The notes: generated from the sequence alone by a model not told the origin. Numbered from the stretch's first letter, positions 7,952-17,162 are shown. The stretch: 64,000 nucleotides of DNA from DATGMP01 sp035293565 (GCA_035293565.1 DATGMP010000036.1:44393-108392); one strand, 5' to 3'. Made by a program: numbers and translations.

Positions 7952-9367
7952 TCAGATGACCGGCCACCGGCTTTTCACAGAAAGCCCCGCACGTTCGACA
8001 ATCTTCTCGCCGGCGGCCTGTGCTTCGGCGAACAGCCGATCTTCGTCGACGGTCGTGCAACGGTAATTATCGATCACCCGCTTGCCGTCGACCCAGACGC
8101 TGTGTACGCCGCGCCCGTCGGCCGACCAGACGAGCTGGTTGGGGATATCGAACAAGGGCCGCCATTCCGACCGCCATGTATCGTGCGCAACGAAGTCCGC
8201 TTTCTTTCCCGGCTCGAGCGATCCGATCTGATCGGAGAGACGCAACGCCTTCGCGCCGTTCAGCGTCGCGCAAGTGAAAGCCCGCTCGGTCGGAAACAGA
8301 GTGGGGTCGCGGCGGCAATCCTTGAAAAGGCCGGCGAGCAGATAGGTCGCCCGCATGAGATCGTGATAATTGCTGTTGTTGTTGCCATCGGTGCCGATCG
8401 TCACATTCACGCCGCGCGTCTGCATCTCCGGCATTTTGCCGACAGCCGTCGCGCCATAGGCGCCCTTTAGCGCGCTGGTCGCGCAATGGGCGATGCTTGC
8501 GCCGGCGTCAGCCAGCAGCGCGACCTCGCTATCGTTCAGATGCACCGCATGCGTGAAGACGGTGTTGGAGCCGAGCGCGTCGATCTGATGCAGATATTCG
8601 ATCGGGCGGCAGCCATGGCGCGCGAGAAACCAGTCGGGATCGGCCTGCACGGGGCTCATATGCGCGCCGACGCCAACGCCGTGCCGGTCGGCGAGATTCT
8701 TGGCAGCCCTCCAGAGGTCCCCGCTGCAAGTCATATGGCCGATCAGGATGGGCCATGCCGCGATCCGCTGGCCGGCGCCGGCCGGATAGCGCGCGATCTC
8801 GTCATCGAGCAACCTGATCGCCGCATCGGTCGCGGCCTTTGGATGGCTCTGATCTTGGGGGTTGAAATCCCAGGCCCATTGTCCGACGCGGCCGCGAATG
8901 CCGATCTCCGTGAGGCCGTCCACGACCGAATCGAGAAAGCGGATGGTGCCGGCTTCCAGGAAGCAGGTCGTGCCGGTTCGCAGCATCTCGAGCGCGGCAC
9001 ATTGGCTGGCCAGCCGCTCGTCGGCTTCCGTATAGGCCATGTGCACGGGCACGAGCCATTGGAAGACGTTCTCCTCGAAGCCGGCATCGTCGGGCACGAG
9101 GCCGCGCGTCAGCGGCTCGCCGGTTACATGCACATGCGTATTCACGAGGCCAGGCGTGATGACGAAACGGCGGCCGTCGATCGTCTCGTGTGCCTGGTAT
9201 TTTGGCTTGAGATCCGCCGATTTGCCGATTGCGACGATGATCCCGTCATGCACCGCTATCGCGCCGTCTTTGATGATGCGGCGCTGGGCATCCATCGTGA
9301 CGAGCGTCGCATCGATCACCATCAGGTCGATCGCAATGGCAGCGGCGGACGGTTCGGGCATATCCAT
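7952..9367 (-). CDS. Amidohydrolase of the TRZ/ATZ (chlorohydrolase/deaminase) family
   Basis: A 471-residue TIM-barrel metal hydrolase of the group that includes guanine deaminase, S-adenosylhomocysteine deaminase and triazine hydrolases. Visible motifs are the barrel-start metal site NTHVH (after FVITPGLV), metal His in GVGAHMS, HAVHL on the next strand, and the catalytic Asp in IGTDGNNNS. The C-terminal beta-sandwich closes with LEPGKKADFVAHD. The family deaminates or dehalogenates N-heterocycles. It sits between two MFS carriers on one strand (gaps of 18 and 11 bases), suggesting that they move its substrate or product. The substrate is not predictable from sequence alone. Confidence 0.88.
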   Translation of the reverse strand: MDMPEPSAAAIAIDLMVIDATLVTMDAQRRIIKDGAIAVHDGIIVAIGKSADLKPKYQAHETIDGRRFVITPGLVNTHVHVTGEPLTRGLVPDDAGFEENVFQWLVPVHMAYTEADERLASQCAALEMLRTGTTCFLEAGTIRFLDSVVDGLTEIGIRGRVGQWAWDFNPQDQSHPKAATDAAIRLLDDEIARYPAGAGQRIAAWPILIGHMTCSGDLWRAAKNLADRHGVGVGAHMSPVQADPDWFLARHGCRPIEYLHQIDALGSNTVFTHAVHLNDSEVALLADAGASIAHCATSALKGAYGATAVGKMPEMQTRGVNVTIGTDGNNNSNYHDLMRATYLLAGLFKDCRRDPTLFPTERAFTCATLNGAKALRLSDQIGSLEPGKKADFVAHDTWRSEWRPLFDIPNQLVWSADGRGVHSVWVDGKRVIDNYRCTTVDEDRLFAEAQAAGEKIVERAGLSVKSRWPVI

Positions 9368-9385
9368 CCCTGGGGCTTCTGTTGG

Positions 9386-10633
9386 TCAGACGGCCTTTGC
9401 CCTGGCGGTCAAGCTGGCATCGTTGCTGCGGGAAGGCGCGAGTCCGGACTGTGCCGGGCGGGGCAGGGAAAGGACCGGCACGGCCAGCAGCACCATGAAG
9501 ATTGCATAGATCACGTAGACCGGCGCGAAGGTCCCGTAGGTGTCTGCGATCCAGCCGGCCGCAAACGGTCCGAGTCCGGCCACGCTCACGAAGAACCAGA
9601 CGATCGACAGGAGCTGAGAGCCCATGTCGCGCCCGAAATGGTCCAGCAGCACCACCGTGGCCGCCACATACGCAAGGCCCCAGCCGACGCCGAAGACGAG
9701 CGCGCTCAGATATTGCAGGAAGTCGCTGTGGGCAATGGCGAAGATGAAGACTCCGACCCCTTGCATCACAAGGCCGGCCGCAGTGACCGTCGTCGATTTG
9801 ATCAGCTCGCAGAGCCAGCCGGAAGCCGCTTTGAGAACGGTCGCGACCGCGCCGATGAAGCTCAGGACGAGAGCGGCTTGCTCCAGATTGTCACCCAGTT
9901 TCACCAGATGATTCGGGCCGATCGCGGCATTCGTCGTCACGCAAGCCATGGTGCCGCTCATGACGAGCGCGACCAGGATGAACGGCCGACTCCGCGCCGT
10001 CCGCCACACATGCCTATGTCGTATCGGTTCGGTCTGTGTCTTCGACACTCGCGCTTCGCGTATAACGGCGAAGCAGAAGAGCCCGATTGCGATCGACGCC
10101 CACGCCATCGCGTTCCAGTGACCGCGCCAGCCGCCCTGCGCGACGATCCGCTCGACAATGAAGGGGCCAACCGCGGCACCGGCCGCTCCCAACATCATAT
10201 AGGCGCCGATCATGCGCGGCGCGCGGCGTTGGAACCAGCCGGCGATCAGATAGACGGAAGGCACGTTCCCGGCGAACGAGTAGCCGATGCCGAGCAAGGT
10301 CATCGCGATATAAAACAGCAGCAGCGAATGGCTGATCGAGGCGAGATAGAAGCCGATCGCCAGCAATCCGGCGCCGACGCAGACAGTCGGCCGCGCGCCC
10401 CAGGCGCGCATCGTCATGCCCGGCAGAGGGCTCGACAGGCCGCACGCGAAACCCAGGAACGTGAAGCTGAACACCGCCCAGGCGACCGACCAATGCAGCT
10501 CCGCTTCCATCGTGAACAGCACGACGCCGAGCGACGTGAATGTGGCCATGTTGAGGAAGAAGAAAGCGAGCGAAACCGCGCTGAACATCAGCCATTTGAG
10601 GAGCCGCTGATCCTGGGCGGGAATGCTGGTCAT
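9386..10633 (-). CDS. Major facilitator superfamily transporter
   Basis: A 415-residue, twelve-helix carrier whose N-terminus (LKWLMFSAVSLAFFFLNMAT followed by FTSLGVVL) resembles that of the MFS protein at 6726-7940, making the two carriers homologous but diverged. The central loop RVSKTQTEPIRHRHVWRTAR is positive and cytoplasmic. ATG 10633 is preceded by GGGAG with good spacing. It leads the minus-strand operon that continues into the amidohydrolase, and is divergent from the SDR at 10829 across 195 bases that must hold both promoters; I saw no convincing -35/-10 pair there. Confidence 0.88.
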   Translation of the reverse strand: MTSIPAQDQRLLKWLMFSAVSLAFFFLNMATFTSLGVVLFTMEAELHWSVAWAVFSFTFLGFACGLSSPLPGMTMRAWGARPTVCVGAGLLAIGFYLASISHSLLLFYIAMTLLGIGYSFAGNVPSVYLIAGWFQRRAPRMIGAYMMLGAAGAAVGPFIVERIVAQGGWRGHWNAMAWASIAIGLFCFAVIREARVSKTQTEPIRHRHVWRTARSRPFILVALVMSGTMACVTTNAAIGPNHLVKLGDNLEQAALVLSFIGAVATVLKAASGWLCELIKSTTVTAAGLVMQGVGVFIFAIAHSDFLQYLSALVFGVGWGLAYVAATVVLLDHFGRDMGSQLLSIVWFFVSVAGLGPFAAGWIADTYGTFAPVYVIYAIFMVLLAVPVLSLPRPAQSGLAPSRSNDASLTARAKAV

Positions 10634-10828
10634 CTTACTCCCGGAACGGGCACTGGCCGTTCGTCAACTCTGAGAGAGCCGCCCATGAACCGTCTTGCCT
10701 GAACATGCACCGCCTCTTGTCGGGGCGATTGGCCGTCGGACAACGATTCTAGCGTAGGAAGGCAAGACAGGCCACTCCACTTCTGTTTGAACGGAATGCC
10801 GACCGCCTTTATCGGACAAGGAAAAGTC

Positions 10829-11692
10829 ATGCCGACATCGTCTACCGACAAGAACCGTCCCAAGGCCTGGATGGTCACCGGCGTCAGCTCGGGATTTGGC
10901 CGCGCCGTCGCGGAAGCTGCTCTCGGCCGCGGCGACATCGTCGTCGGAACGGTGCGGAACGAGAAAGCGCGGACCCATTTCGCGGCGCTGGCGCCTGGCC
11001 GCTCCGTCGGCATGCTGCTCGACGTGACCGACGAGGCCGCCGTGCACGCCGCCGTCAAGGCCGCGGAGGAGGCAACCGGCGGAATCGACATATTGGTGAA
11101 CAATGCCGGTTACGGGCTGGTCGGCGCCGTCGAGGAAGCGACGATGGCCGAGATCCGGGCGCAGTTCGAGGTCAATGTGTTCGGCGCGGTCGCGGTCCTT
11201 CAGGCGATTCTTCCCTACATGCGGGCACGGCGCGCCGGGCGGCTGATCAATATCACATCGGTTTCCGGCCTCGTCGGCTGGCCTAGCCTCGGTATCTATT
11301 CCGGCAGCAAATTCGCGCTCGAGGGCATCTGCGAGACGCTGGCCCTCGAAGTAGCGCCTCTCGGAATCAAGGTGTCGATGATCGAGCCGGGGGGGTTCCG
11401 GACCGAATTCGCCAAAGGCTCGCGACTCTGGACCGAGCGGGTGATCGAGGATTACGACCCGACTGTCGGACAATCGCGGCGTATCTTGAAGGAGCATGCC
11501 GGCCATGAGATCGGGGATCCGGCCAAGGTCGCGAGCGCGATCCTCGCCGTTGCCGACGCGCCGGAGCCCCCGCTGCGGCTTCTGCTCGGGTCCGATGCGC
11601 TAGGCTACATGACCGACAAGATGGCGCAGCAGAAGGCGGAGATCGAGGCTTGGGCCGTCGTCACCCGCGGCACGGATTTTACGACCGGCTGA
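10829..11692 (+). CDS. Short-chain dehydrogenase/reductase
   Basis: A 287-residue classical SDR, NAD(P)-dependent. The Rossmann signature is VTGVSSGFGRA, the structural NNAGYG motif follows, and the catalytic tetrad includes S (ITSVSG) and YxxxK (YSGSKFALEG). This subgroup, with a long C-terminus (about 280 residues), often oxidises or reduces small hydroxyl or keto intermediates. ATG 10829 is preferred to upstream in-frame starts at 10787 and 10796 because AAGGA lies a suitable distance ahead. It is transcribed away from the MFS-amidohydrolase operon and followed by a short hairpin (11695-11710). Confidence 0.9.
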   Translation: MPTSSTDKNRPKAWMVTGVSSGFGRAVAEAALGRGDIVVGTVRNEKARTHFAALAPGRSVGMLLDVTDEAAVHAAVKAAEEATGGIDILVNNAGYGLVGAVEEATMAEIRAQFEVNVFGAVAVLQAILPYMRARRAGRLINITSVSGLVGWPSLGIYSGSKFALEGICETLALEVAPLGIKVSMIEPGGFRTEFAKGSRLWTERVIEDYDPTVGQSRRILKEHAGHEIGDPAKVASAILAVADAPEPPLRLLLGSDALGYMTDKMAQQKAEIEAWAVVTRGTDFTTG

Positions 11693-11694
11693 AC

Positions 11695-11710
11695 CTTGGG
11701 CCTGCCCAAG
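11695..11710 (+). terminator. Possible terminator hairpin after the SDR gene
   Basis: CTTGGG-CCTG-CCCAAG forms a perfect 6-bp stem with a 4-base loop two bases past the SDR stop codon. No T-run follows, so Rho-independent termination is uncertain. Confidence 0.3.
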
Positions 11711-11875
11711 AACCCGGCGACCTGCTCATTCCGTAACCATCCCAGGACCAGCGCGGCGATTTTGCAGCGATCAGAGAGAGCTCTCGGCGTTCGGCAGTCC
11801 GCCAAAAAGCCGCAACCGAGCCTGGCTTCCTAGGCAATTAAAACTTCGGGCAAACGGTCGCATCGCTCCGGGCGC

Positions 11876-11931
11876 TTGATTGGCATGAATTTTGCCTATT
11901 ATAGTCAGCGAGCCTGCCGAATATAGGCTCG
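11876..11931 (+). promoter_or_regulatory. Candidate promoter and inverted repeat ahead of the AraC-type gene
   Basis: TTGATT (11876-11881) and TATTAT (11897-11902) resemble sigma-70 -35 and -10 boxes, though the 15-base spacer is short. Just downstream, CGAGCCT (11909-11915) and AGGCTCG (11925-11931) form a perfect 7-bp inverted repeat around 9 bases. This is an AT-rich pocket in otherwise GC-rich DNA. The repeat could be an operator or a 5'-leader hairpin of the AraC gene that starts at 11957. The remaining bases between 11711 and 11875 show nothing I recognise. Confidence 0.4.
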
Positions 11932-11956
11932 TGATCGCGCGGGGTATTGCGGTGAG

Positions 11957-12913
11957 ATGAAGTCCTGGAAATGTACGACCGACGAGGTCAGCGGCCAAGA
12001 CAGGGAGAAAGTCTGGCAAGAGGCGCTGCGGCAGATTTCTTTGCCCGCCACGCGCGTGCAGGATCAATCCGGCTTCCATGGCGATGTGTCCGCCATCGTC
12101 TCGCCCCTCGGCATCGAGCTGTCGCGTGTCTCTTCCTCGGCCCAAGTCCTGTCCGGCGCCTGCTCGGCGCGCCCGCCGTGCCTATGGCTCGCGCTGCCGA
12201 TCCAGGGCGTATTCCGGCTCGATGACGGCGAGCATGATTGCGATCTGCGTCTTGGCGACATCCTTTACGGCCCGACGGGCGCAGATTCGACGCTTAGGCT
12301 GCCCGACGATTTCGTCATGCTCTATATTCGCATCCCGCAAACGATGCTCTATCCGCGGTTGCTCAACCTGCAGGTCCTGCCGCTCGGAACGCTGACCAGC
12401 CAAATCACCGGCAACCGGATCTTTTCGACTCTACTGCGCTCGATCGTCGACGATCTTGAGGATCTGACCGACGAATATCTCCGGCCGATCGAGGTGGCGC
12501 TGTCGGAGTTCGTCGTCTCCAGCCTGGCCGAAAGCTCGGCGTTGAGCTGTTTCGACGTGGCCGGAGCCAGCAACTTTCACCGAATCTCTCAGGCGATCGA
12601 GATGCAGCTCGGCGACGGCGACTTGACGCTCCATCAGATCGCCGAGCAGCAGCATGTCTCGGCGCGCTATATCCAGAAGCTGTTCCAGCAGGCGGGCATG
12701 AGCTTCAGCCAGTATCTGCGCAAGCGGCGGCTGGAGCATTGCCATGCGGATCTGGCGAGCGTCGCGCATCGTAGCCTGTCGATCAGCGACATCTGTTTCC
12801 GCTGGGGCTTCAACGACGCGGCCCATTTCAGTCGCTCGTTCCGCGCCGATTACGGCATGACGCCGCGCGCCTTCCGTCAGCAGCGCCTCGGCACCGGCGC
12901 CAGCACTCACTGA
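11957..12913 (+). CDS. AraC-family transcriptional regulator
   Basis: A 318-residue regulator. The C-terminal ~100 residues carry two helix-turn-helix motifs: LTLHQIAEQQHVSARYIQKL then FQQAGMSFSQYLRKRRLEHC, and the family signature SISDICFRWGFNDAAHFSRS ending FRADYGMTPRAFRQQ. The N-terminal ~200 residues resemble the AraC-binding-like sensor of NphR/FeaR-type regulators, which detect aromatic or amine-derived ligands. It lies between an SDR and the convergent Rieske oxygenase gene, whose 3' end it overlaps by seven bases. Likely targets are the nearby oxygenase and amidase genes; ligand unknown. Confidence 0.9.
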   Translation: MKSWKCTTDEVSGQDREKVWQEALRQISLPATRVQDQSGFHGDVSAIVSPLGIELSRVSSSAQVLSGACSARPPCLWLALPIQGVFRLDDGEHDCDLRLGDILYGPTGADSTLRLPDDFVMLYIRIPQTMLYPRLLNLQVLPLGTLTSQITGNRIFSTLLRSIVDDLEDLTDEYLRPIEVALSEFVVSSLAESSALSCFDVAGASNFHRISQAIEMQLGDGDLTLHQIAEQQHVSARYIQKLFQQAGMSFSQYLRKRRLEHCHADLASVAHRSLSISDICFRWGFNDAAHFSRSFRADYGMTPRAFRQQRLGTGASTH

Positions 12914-14097
12914 ATCTGCCGGCCCTTGTAGCTTTCCCAGCCCTTCCGATAGCGGTCGACCAGCCACAGGTTGAATTGGCGCTGGGCGCCTTCCTGCCAG
13001 GAATAGCGGCCGCGGGGGGCGAATTTGGATTTGAGCCCCACCTGCACCAGCTCGTCGACATGCTGGTCCTGGGCAACGATCTCGGCCACCGAATCCTGAT
13101 TGATTTTCATCAGCCGGTCGAACATCGGATCCTCCAGCGCGCCCGGAGCGACGAGCGAGCCGATGCCCATCGAATGATGGTCTGCGTCCTCCGCGTGGAT
13201 GATCAGATAGAGGACCATGTCGACGTTCATCACCAGCGACAGCGACGGCGGAACATTGACGAAGAGAACCCGGTTGCGCTCCTCGATCGTCAATTTCGGG
13301 AACACCGGCAATAGCGCCTTCAAGGTCGGATTGAAGCTCGCGTCGGTAACTTTCGTTCCGTTGGTGCGGTAGTAGCCGGCCGTGTCGGCGGGCAGCTCGG
13401 GGAAAGCGGCCAGCGCGCTCGGAATATGGTCGTGCAGCGGCCCGCGATGCAGCTTGTTTGCATGGTAGCCGTCATTGTTGTTCTCGAACATCACCTTCCA
13501 GTTCCAATTGAACCGCGTCGGCGGTCCGGGGCGCCGGCCGTCGATCTTGGCGAGCTCGAAATTCGCGACCAGCGGGTCGAGGGCCTTCAGGCGAGGGGCG
13601 AGCGGCGGCGCGTCGGGCGAGAAATTGACGAAGATGAATCCCTGCCAGATCTCGACCTTCAGCCGCGGCAGGCCGTGATCGGCCATGTCGAAATTCTTGG
13701 TCTGCTCCATGGCGGGCGCCCCCACCAGCTTCCCGTCGAGCGAATAGACCCAATGGTGATAGGGGCAGACCAGCGAATGGGACTTGCCGCAACCTTCGGC
13801 CACCAGCATGCCGCGATGCTGGCACACGGCGGACATGGCCGCGACTTCGCCGTCCTTGGTGCGGGTGATGATGAGGGGCTCGCCGACATGGTTGGACGTG
13901 AAATATTCGCCCGGTTCTTTGACCCAGGATTCACGACCGACACAGAGCCATTCCTTGAAGAACATGGTCTCTTTTTCGAACTCGAAGAATTCCGGGCTGA
14001 CATAACAGGCCGGCGGCAGCGACTCGCCTTCCGCGAAGCTCAGGATCGAGCTCGAAAAGCTATCAAAGAACTGGTCGTTTAAAATCGAGCGCGGCAT
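12907..14097 (-). CDS. Rieske non-haem iron aromatic-ring-hydroxylating oxygenase, alpha subunit
   Basis: A 396-residue terminal oxygenase. The Rieske [2Fe-2S] ligands are C92-x-H94 (CQHRG) and C111-xx-H114 (CPYHHW). The mononuclear iron site is H212 and H217 in NNNDGYHANKLHRG, with a C-terminal Asp expected near INQDSV. Members perform ring dihydroxylation, O- or N-demethylation, or heteroatom-adjacent oxidation using electrons from a ferredoxin/reductase. No small (beta) subunit, ferredoxin or reductase gene is adjacent, so it is probably an alpha-only (alpha3-type) enzyme using redox partners encoded elsewhere. AGGA precedes ATG 14097. It is divergent from the formamidase-like gene at 14306. 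Confidence 0.92.
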   Translation of the reverse strand: MPRSILNDQFFDSFSSSILSFAEGESLPPACYVSPEFFEFEKETMFFKEWLCVGRESWVKEPGEYFTSNHVGEPLIITRTKDGEVAAMSAVCQHRGMLVAEGCGKSHSLVCPYHHWVYSLDGKLVGAPAMEQTKNFDMADHGLPRLKVEIWQGFIFVNFSPDAPPLAPRLKALDPLVANFELAKIDGRRPGPPTRFNWNWKVMFENNNDGYHANKLHRGPLHDHIPSALAAFPELPADTAGYYRTNGTKVTDASFNPTLKALLPVFPKLTIEERNRVLFVNVPPSLSLVMNVDMVLYLIIHAEDADHHSMGIGSLVAPGALEDPMFDRLMKINQDSVAEIVAQDQHVDELVQVGLKSKFAPRGRYSWQEGAQRQFNLWLVDRYRKGWESYKGRQIQ

Positions 14098-14305
14098 GTG
14101 TTGCGTCCTATGTTGATAGGCGTGTTATGCGACTTTTTTGGGCAATCCGTCTTGGCTGAGGGCGAACTGCCATTTGAATTCTCCGAAGCGCGAGTTTTTC
14201 CCGGTGCCGGACAAGATCGGATGCGTTGCGAAGCAAGAAAAACAATGCTTTCGTCCGTACTCTTATTCCTGAAATTTCCTGTCTTTCCAGCCTATGGGGT
14301 GATCG

Positions 14306-15379
14306 ATGCCGCTCGATCGAAATGATCTCGCCGTTCGCGAGAAGATCGTCCCGACTGCCCTTCATAAAATCCGCGCGACGCCCAAAACGGTCCATTGGGG
14401 CTATTTCGATGCCTCGCTGGCGCCGATTCTCAAGGTGAAGAGCGGCGATCTCGTCCAGGCCGAGGCGGTCACCCATCATGCCGGCGACGACCCCGATCTC
14501 CTGATGGATGAGGGCGTCGCCGCCATCTTCCGCGAGATCCCGCCCGAGGACCGCAATCCCGGCGTCCACATCATGACGGGCCCCCTCCATGTCGAGGGCG
14601 CCAAGCCGGGCGACATTTTGGAGGTCCGATATCTCTCGATGACGCCGCGGGTTCGCTACGGATCCAACCTGGCCGCGAACTGGGGCTACCTCTACAAGGA
14701 GATGGGCGAGAAGGAGCGCGTGACGATCTATCGGATCGATTCGAACGGCAACACTGCCCAGGCGGTTTATGCCTATGATTTTCCCGGCACGTACAGTGTC
14801 CCCGGCACGATCACACGCTGCCCCGAATGCGACCGCCAGAAGGCGCTCGAAGGCGTCCGGATTCCGGTGCGGCCGCATCTCGGCACGGCGGGGGTCGCGC
14901 CGGACGCCAAAGGGCGCGTGAGCACCGTTCCGCCGGGCAAGCATGGCGGCAACATCGACAATTGGCGGATCGGCGCCGGGGCCACGATGTACTACCCCGT
15001 GCAGGTCGAGGGCGCTCTCTTCTCGATCGGCGATCCGCACATTTCCCAAGGGGACGGCGAGCTTTCCGGAACCGCCATCGAAGCCTCGCTCGACGTGCTC
15101 TTCCAGGTCGTGCTGCGACGGGACTTCACCTTTCCGTCGCCGTTGCTCGAGACACCCGATTGCTGGATCGTGCATGGCTTCGACGAAGATCTGAATGTCG
15201 CCATGCGCCAGGCCTCGATCGATATGCTGACGCTCCTGAGCGAGCATCAGGGCCTCTCGAAAGGGGACGCCTATTCGCTGATGAGCGTTGCGGCCGATTT
15301 CGCGGTGACCCAGGTGGTCGACAGACGGCAGGGGATCCATGTCCGGATCCCCCGCGGAATTTTCCCGCCGAAGGATTGA
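14306..15379 (+). CDS. Acetamidase/formamidase (FmdA/AmdA) family hydrolase
   Basis: A 357-residue Zn-dependent amidase of the FmdA_AmdA fold. Recognisable segments are KTVHWGYFDASLAPILKVKS, the metal-site region HIMTGPLHVEGAKPGDILEV, and GNIDNWRIGAGATMYYPVQV then GALFSIGDPHISQGDGE. Enzymes of this family release ammonia from formamide, acetamide or other short amides. The long VSTVPPGKHGGNIDN insert matches the formamidase branch. It is convergent with the RutB-like gene (six bases between stops) and divergent from the Rieske gene across 208 bases (14098-14305), which hold the two promoters but no motif I can call. It could process a short amide left after ring opening. Confidence 0.88.
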   Translation: MPLDRNDLAVREKIVPTALHKIRATPKTVHWGYFDASLAPILKVKSGDLVQAEAVTHHAGDDPDLLMDEGVAAIFREIPPEDRNPGVHIMTGPLHVEGAKPGDILEVRYLSMTPRVRYGSNLAANWGYLYKEMGEKERVTIYRIDSNGNTAQAVYAYDFPGTYSVPGTITRCPECDRQKALEGVRIPVRPHLGTAGVAPDAKGRVSTVPPGKHGGNIDNWRIGAGATMYYPVQVEGALFSIGDPHISQGDGELSGTAIEASLDVLFQVVLRRDFTFPSPLLETPDCWIVHGFDEDLNVAMRQASIDMLTLLSEHQGLSKGDAYSLMSVAADFAVTQVVDRRQGIHVRIPRGIFPPKD

Positions 15380-15385
15380 CCGGCG

Positions 15386-16030
15386 TTACGACCAGGCGGC
15401 GAGGACCGCTTTCGTCTCCGCCAGCAGAGCGCAGTTCTTCGAAAGGCCGTTCAGCGCGCCTAGATGCAGGTCCACCTCATAGGCGGCGCAGGCATCGCTG
15501 ACCACGAAGACATCGTAATTGCGGTGAAAGGCGTCGCGGGCGGTGCTGTCGACGCAGCAATCGGTGGTGAATCCGACGACCACGAGCGTGTCGATCCCGC
15601 GCGCCTTGAGCCGGGCGTCGAGGTCGGTGCCGACGAAGCAGGAATAAAGGGTCTTCTCGATCTCGATATCGCCCGGCTTGGGCTCCACGCGGTAATAATT
15701 GGCTCCGCTGGTGCCGGCGCGGCAGATTGCGACCGCTTGGGGCGGGCGGCCTTTGCGCTGATGCAGGTGCACGAGGGCGCTGGAGTCGGTCTCCGGGCGG
15801 GTGACGACCCGCGCGAAGACGAGCGGCACGCCTTTGGCGCGTGCGACATCGATCAGGGTTTCGACATTGGTGAGCGCGGGCTCGAGAATCGCGAGATCGA
15901 CACCCCAGCGACCGGGCGCCCCCGCCGGCGACACGAAATCCTCCTGCACATCGATCACCAGAAGCGCCGTGCGCGCCGGATCGATCAGGGAAGGCAGCTT
16001 GGCTGCATCGATCGGCGGATCAACCGGCAT
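15386..16030 (-). CDS. Isochorismatase-family cysteine hydrolase, RutB-like
   Basis: A 214-residue cysteine amidohydrolase. The triad is visible as D27 (LVIDVQEDF), K126 (EIEKTLYSCF) and C159 (FTTDCCVDSTARDAF). The overall pattern matches RutB, which cleaves (per)ureidoacrylate to carbamate and aminoacrylate in pyrimidine-ring breakdown. I place the start at ATG 16030, inside the RutA-like 3' end, rather than TTG 16036. The gene overlaps the RutA-like gene by 11 bases, so the pair is coupled. None of rutC, rutD, rutE or rutG is visible in the window, so the substrate may be a ring other than uracil. Confidence 0.82.
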   Translation of the reverse strand: MPVDPPIDAAKLPSLIDPARTALLVIDVQEDFVSPAGAPGRWGVDLAILEPALTNVETLIDVARAKGVPLVFARVVTRPETDSSALVHLHQRKGRPPQAVAICRAGTSGANYYRVEPKPGDIEIEKTLYSCFVGTDLDARLKARGIDTLVVVGFTTDCCVDSTARDAFHRNYDVFVVSDACAAYEVDLHLGALNGLSKNCALLAETKAVLAAWS

Positions 16031-17162
16031 GGGCAAGCCCCGCGCGCTCGGGGAAACGGGCCCGGATATGCGGCAGCACCTCGCGCGCGAAAACCGGCAT
16101 CCCTTTCAAATAGTCCGGGAAGATTAGCATCATGCCGTCAAGCTGGGTTTTATCGAGCAAATCGATGAGCTGTCGCGTGATATTTTCGGCCGAGCCGATG
16201 AGATGCGCGGACATGAAGCCGGAACGCGCCTTGGCGACGAAGGCGTTCTCCTTGCCGATCTCCGAATCGAGGAAGCCATAGGCTCGCATCATGCCCTTAC
16301 AGGCCTCCCAATCGAAGCCGTCGCGGTAGAGCTCGGCTTCGGCCTGAGCGGCGGCCTCTGTCTCGCCGATCACCAGATTCAACATTGTATAGGTCTTGAT
16401 CGAACGCCCGGCTTTGCGCGCCATCGCCTTCATGTCAGTGCTGACCTGAGCCATCTCGTCATGATCCTTGCCGGTGCAGAACATGACGTCCACCTGGTCG
16501 GCGGTGAAGCGCATTCCCCGAGTCGAGGTTCCTGCGCAGACTAGGAAGGGCGGTCGGATGGGCTTGGGGTCCGACTGGCAGTCCTCCATGGTGAAATATT
16601 TGCCATGGAAGGTGACGGAGTCCTCGGTCCAGAGCCGCTTGATGATGGTGATCCATTCATCGGCCAGGTCATAGCGCTCGTCATGCCCGACATTCTCGCG
16701 CCAGGCCTGCATCTGCTCGAATTCGCCCTTGTAAGCGCCGGTAACGATATTGAGGCCGGCGCGCCCATTCGAGATATGGTCGAGCGTGGCGATCATCTTG
16801 GCCGTGACAGCCGGGTTCTGCAGAAGCGTATGTACGGTGGTTACGATCCGGACGCGTTTGGTTACCGTCGCCAAGGCGGCCATCAGCATCTGCGAATCGA
16901 GGGCGTACCGCCATTGCTGGGTGACGCCGCCATAGCCCCGCCACTTGGCCATCGACATGATGAAATCGAGGCCGATTTCCTCGGCCAGAATCGCGGTCTT
17001 GCGATTGTAGTCCCAGGAGGCCTCGCGAATCGGCGAGTTGGTCGAAAGAATCCACCCGCCGTTGGCCATCGGCAGGAAGACGCCGAAATCCTTGCCGCCC
17101 CGGTCGGACGGCAGGCCGAATTCGGGCCGAGCTTCCCCTTGCCTGTGCGCCATTTCCGTCAT
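16020..17162 (-). CDS. Flavin-dependent monooxygenase of the luciferase-like class, RutA-like
   Basis: A 380-residue FMN-dependent TIM-barrel oxygenase. It aligns by eye with E. coli RutA (pyrimidine oxygenase): FGVFLPMANGGWILST, then LDFIMSMAKWRGYGG, ATLDHISNGRAGLNIVTGAY, GEFEQMQ, and PPFLVCAGTSTRGMRF. RutA opens the uracil ring by oxidative amide cleavage and needs reduced FMN from a flavin reductase. No reductase is adjacent, but a split-barrel flavin reductase is encoded at 30692-31177. ATG 17162 is used. Together with the overlapping RutB-like gene it suggests oxidative opening of a cyclic amide or imide. Other luciferase-like oxygenases act on sulfonates, nitriloacetate or dibenzothiophene sulfone, so RutA-like describes similarity, not proven activity. 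Confidence 0.82.
   Translation of the reverse strand: MTEMAHRQGEARPEFGLPSDRGGKDFGVFLPMANGGWILSTNSPIREASWDYNRKTAILAEEIGLDFIMSMAKWRGYGGVTQQWRYALDSQMLMAALATVTKRVRIVTTVHTLLQNPAVTAKMIATLDHISNGRAGLNIVTGAYKGEFEQMQAWRENVGHDERYDLADEWITIIKRLWTEDSVTFHGKYFTMEDCQSDPKPIRPPFLVCAGTSTRGMRFTADQVDVMFCTGKDHDEMAQVSTDMKAMARKAGRSIKTYTMLNLVIGETEAAAQAEAELYRDGFDWEACKGMMRAYGFLDSEIGKENAFVAKARSGFMSAHLIGSAENITRQLIDLLDKTQLDGMMLIFPDYLKGMPVFAREVLPHIRARFPERAGLAHAG

Noticed and set aside
8486..10702. A 738-codon open frame on the plus strand
   Set aside because: It is antisense to the amidohydrolase and MFS genes, has Arg/Asp/His-rich composition typical of the complement of GC-rich coding DNA, and shows no domain.
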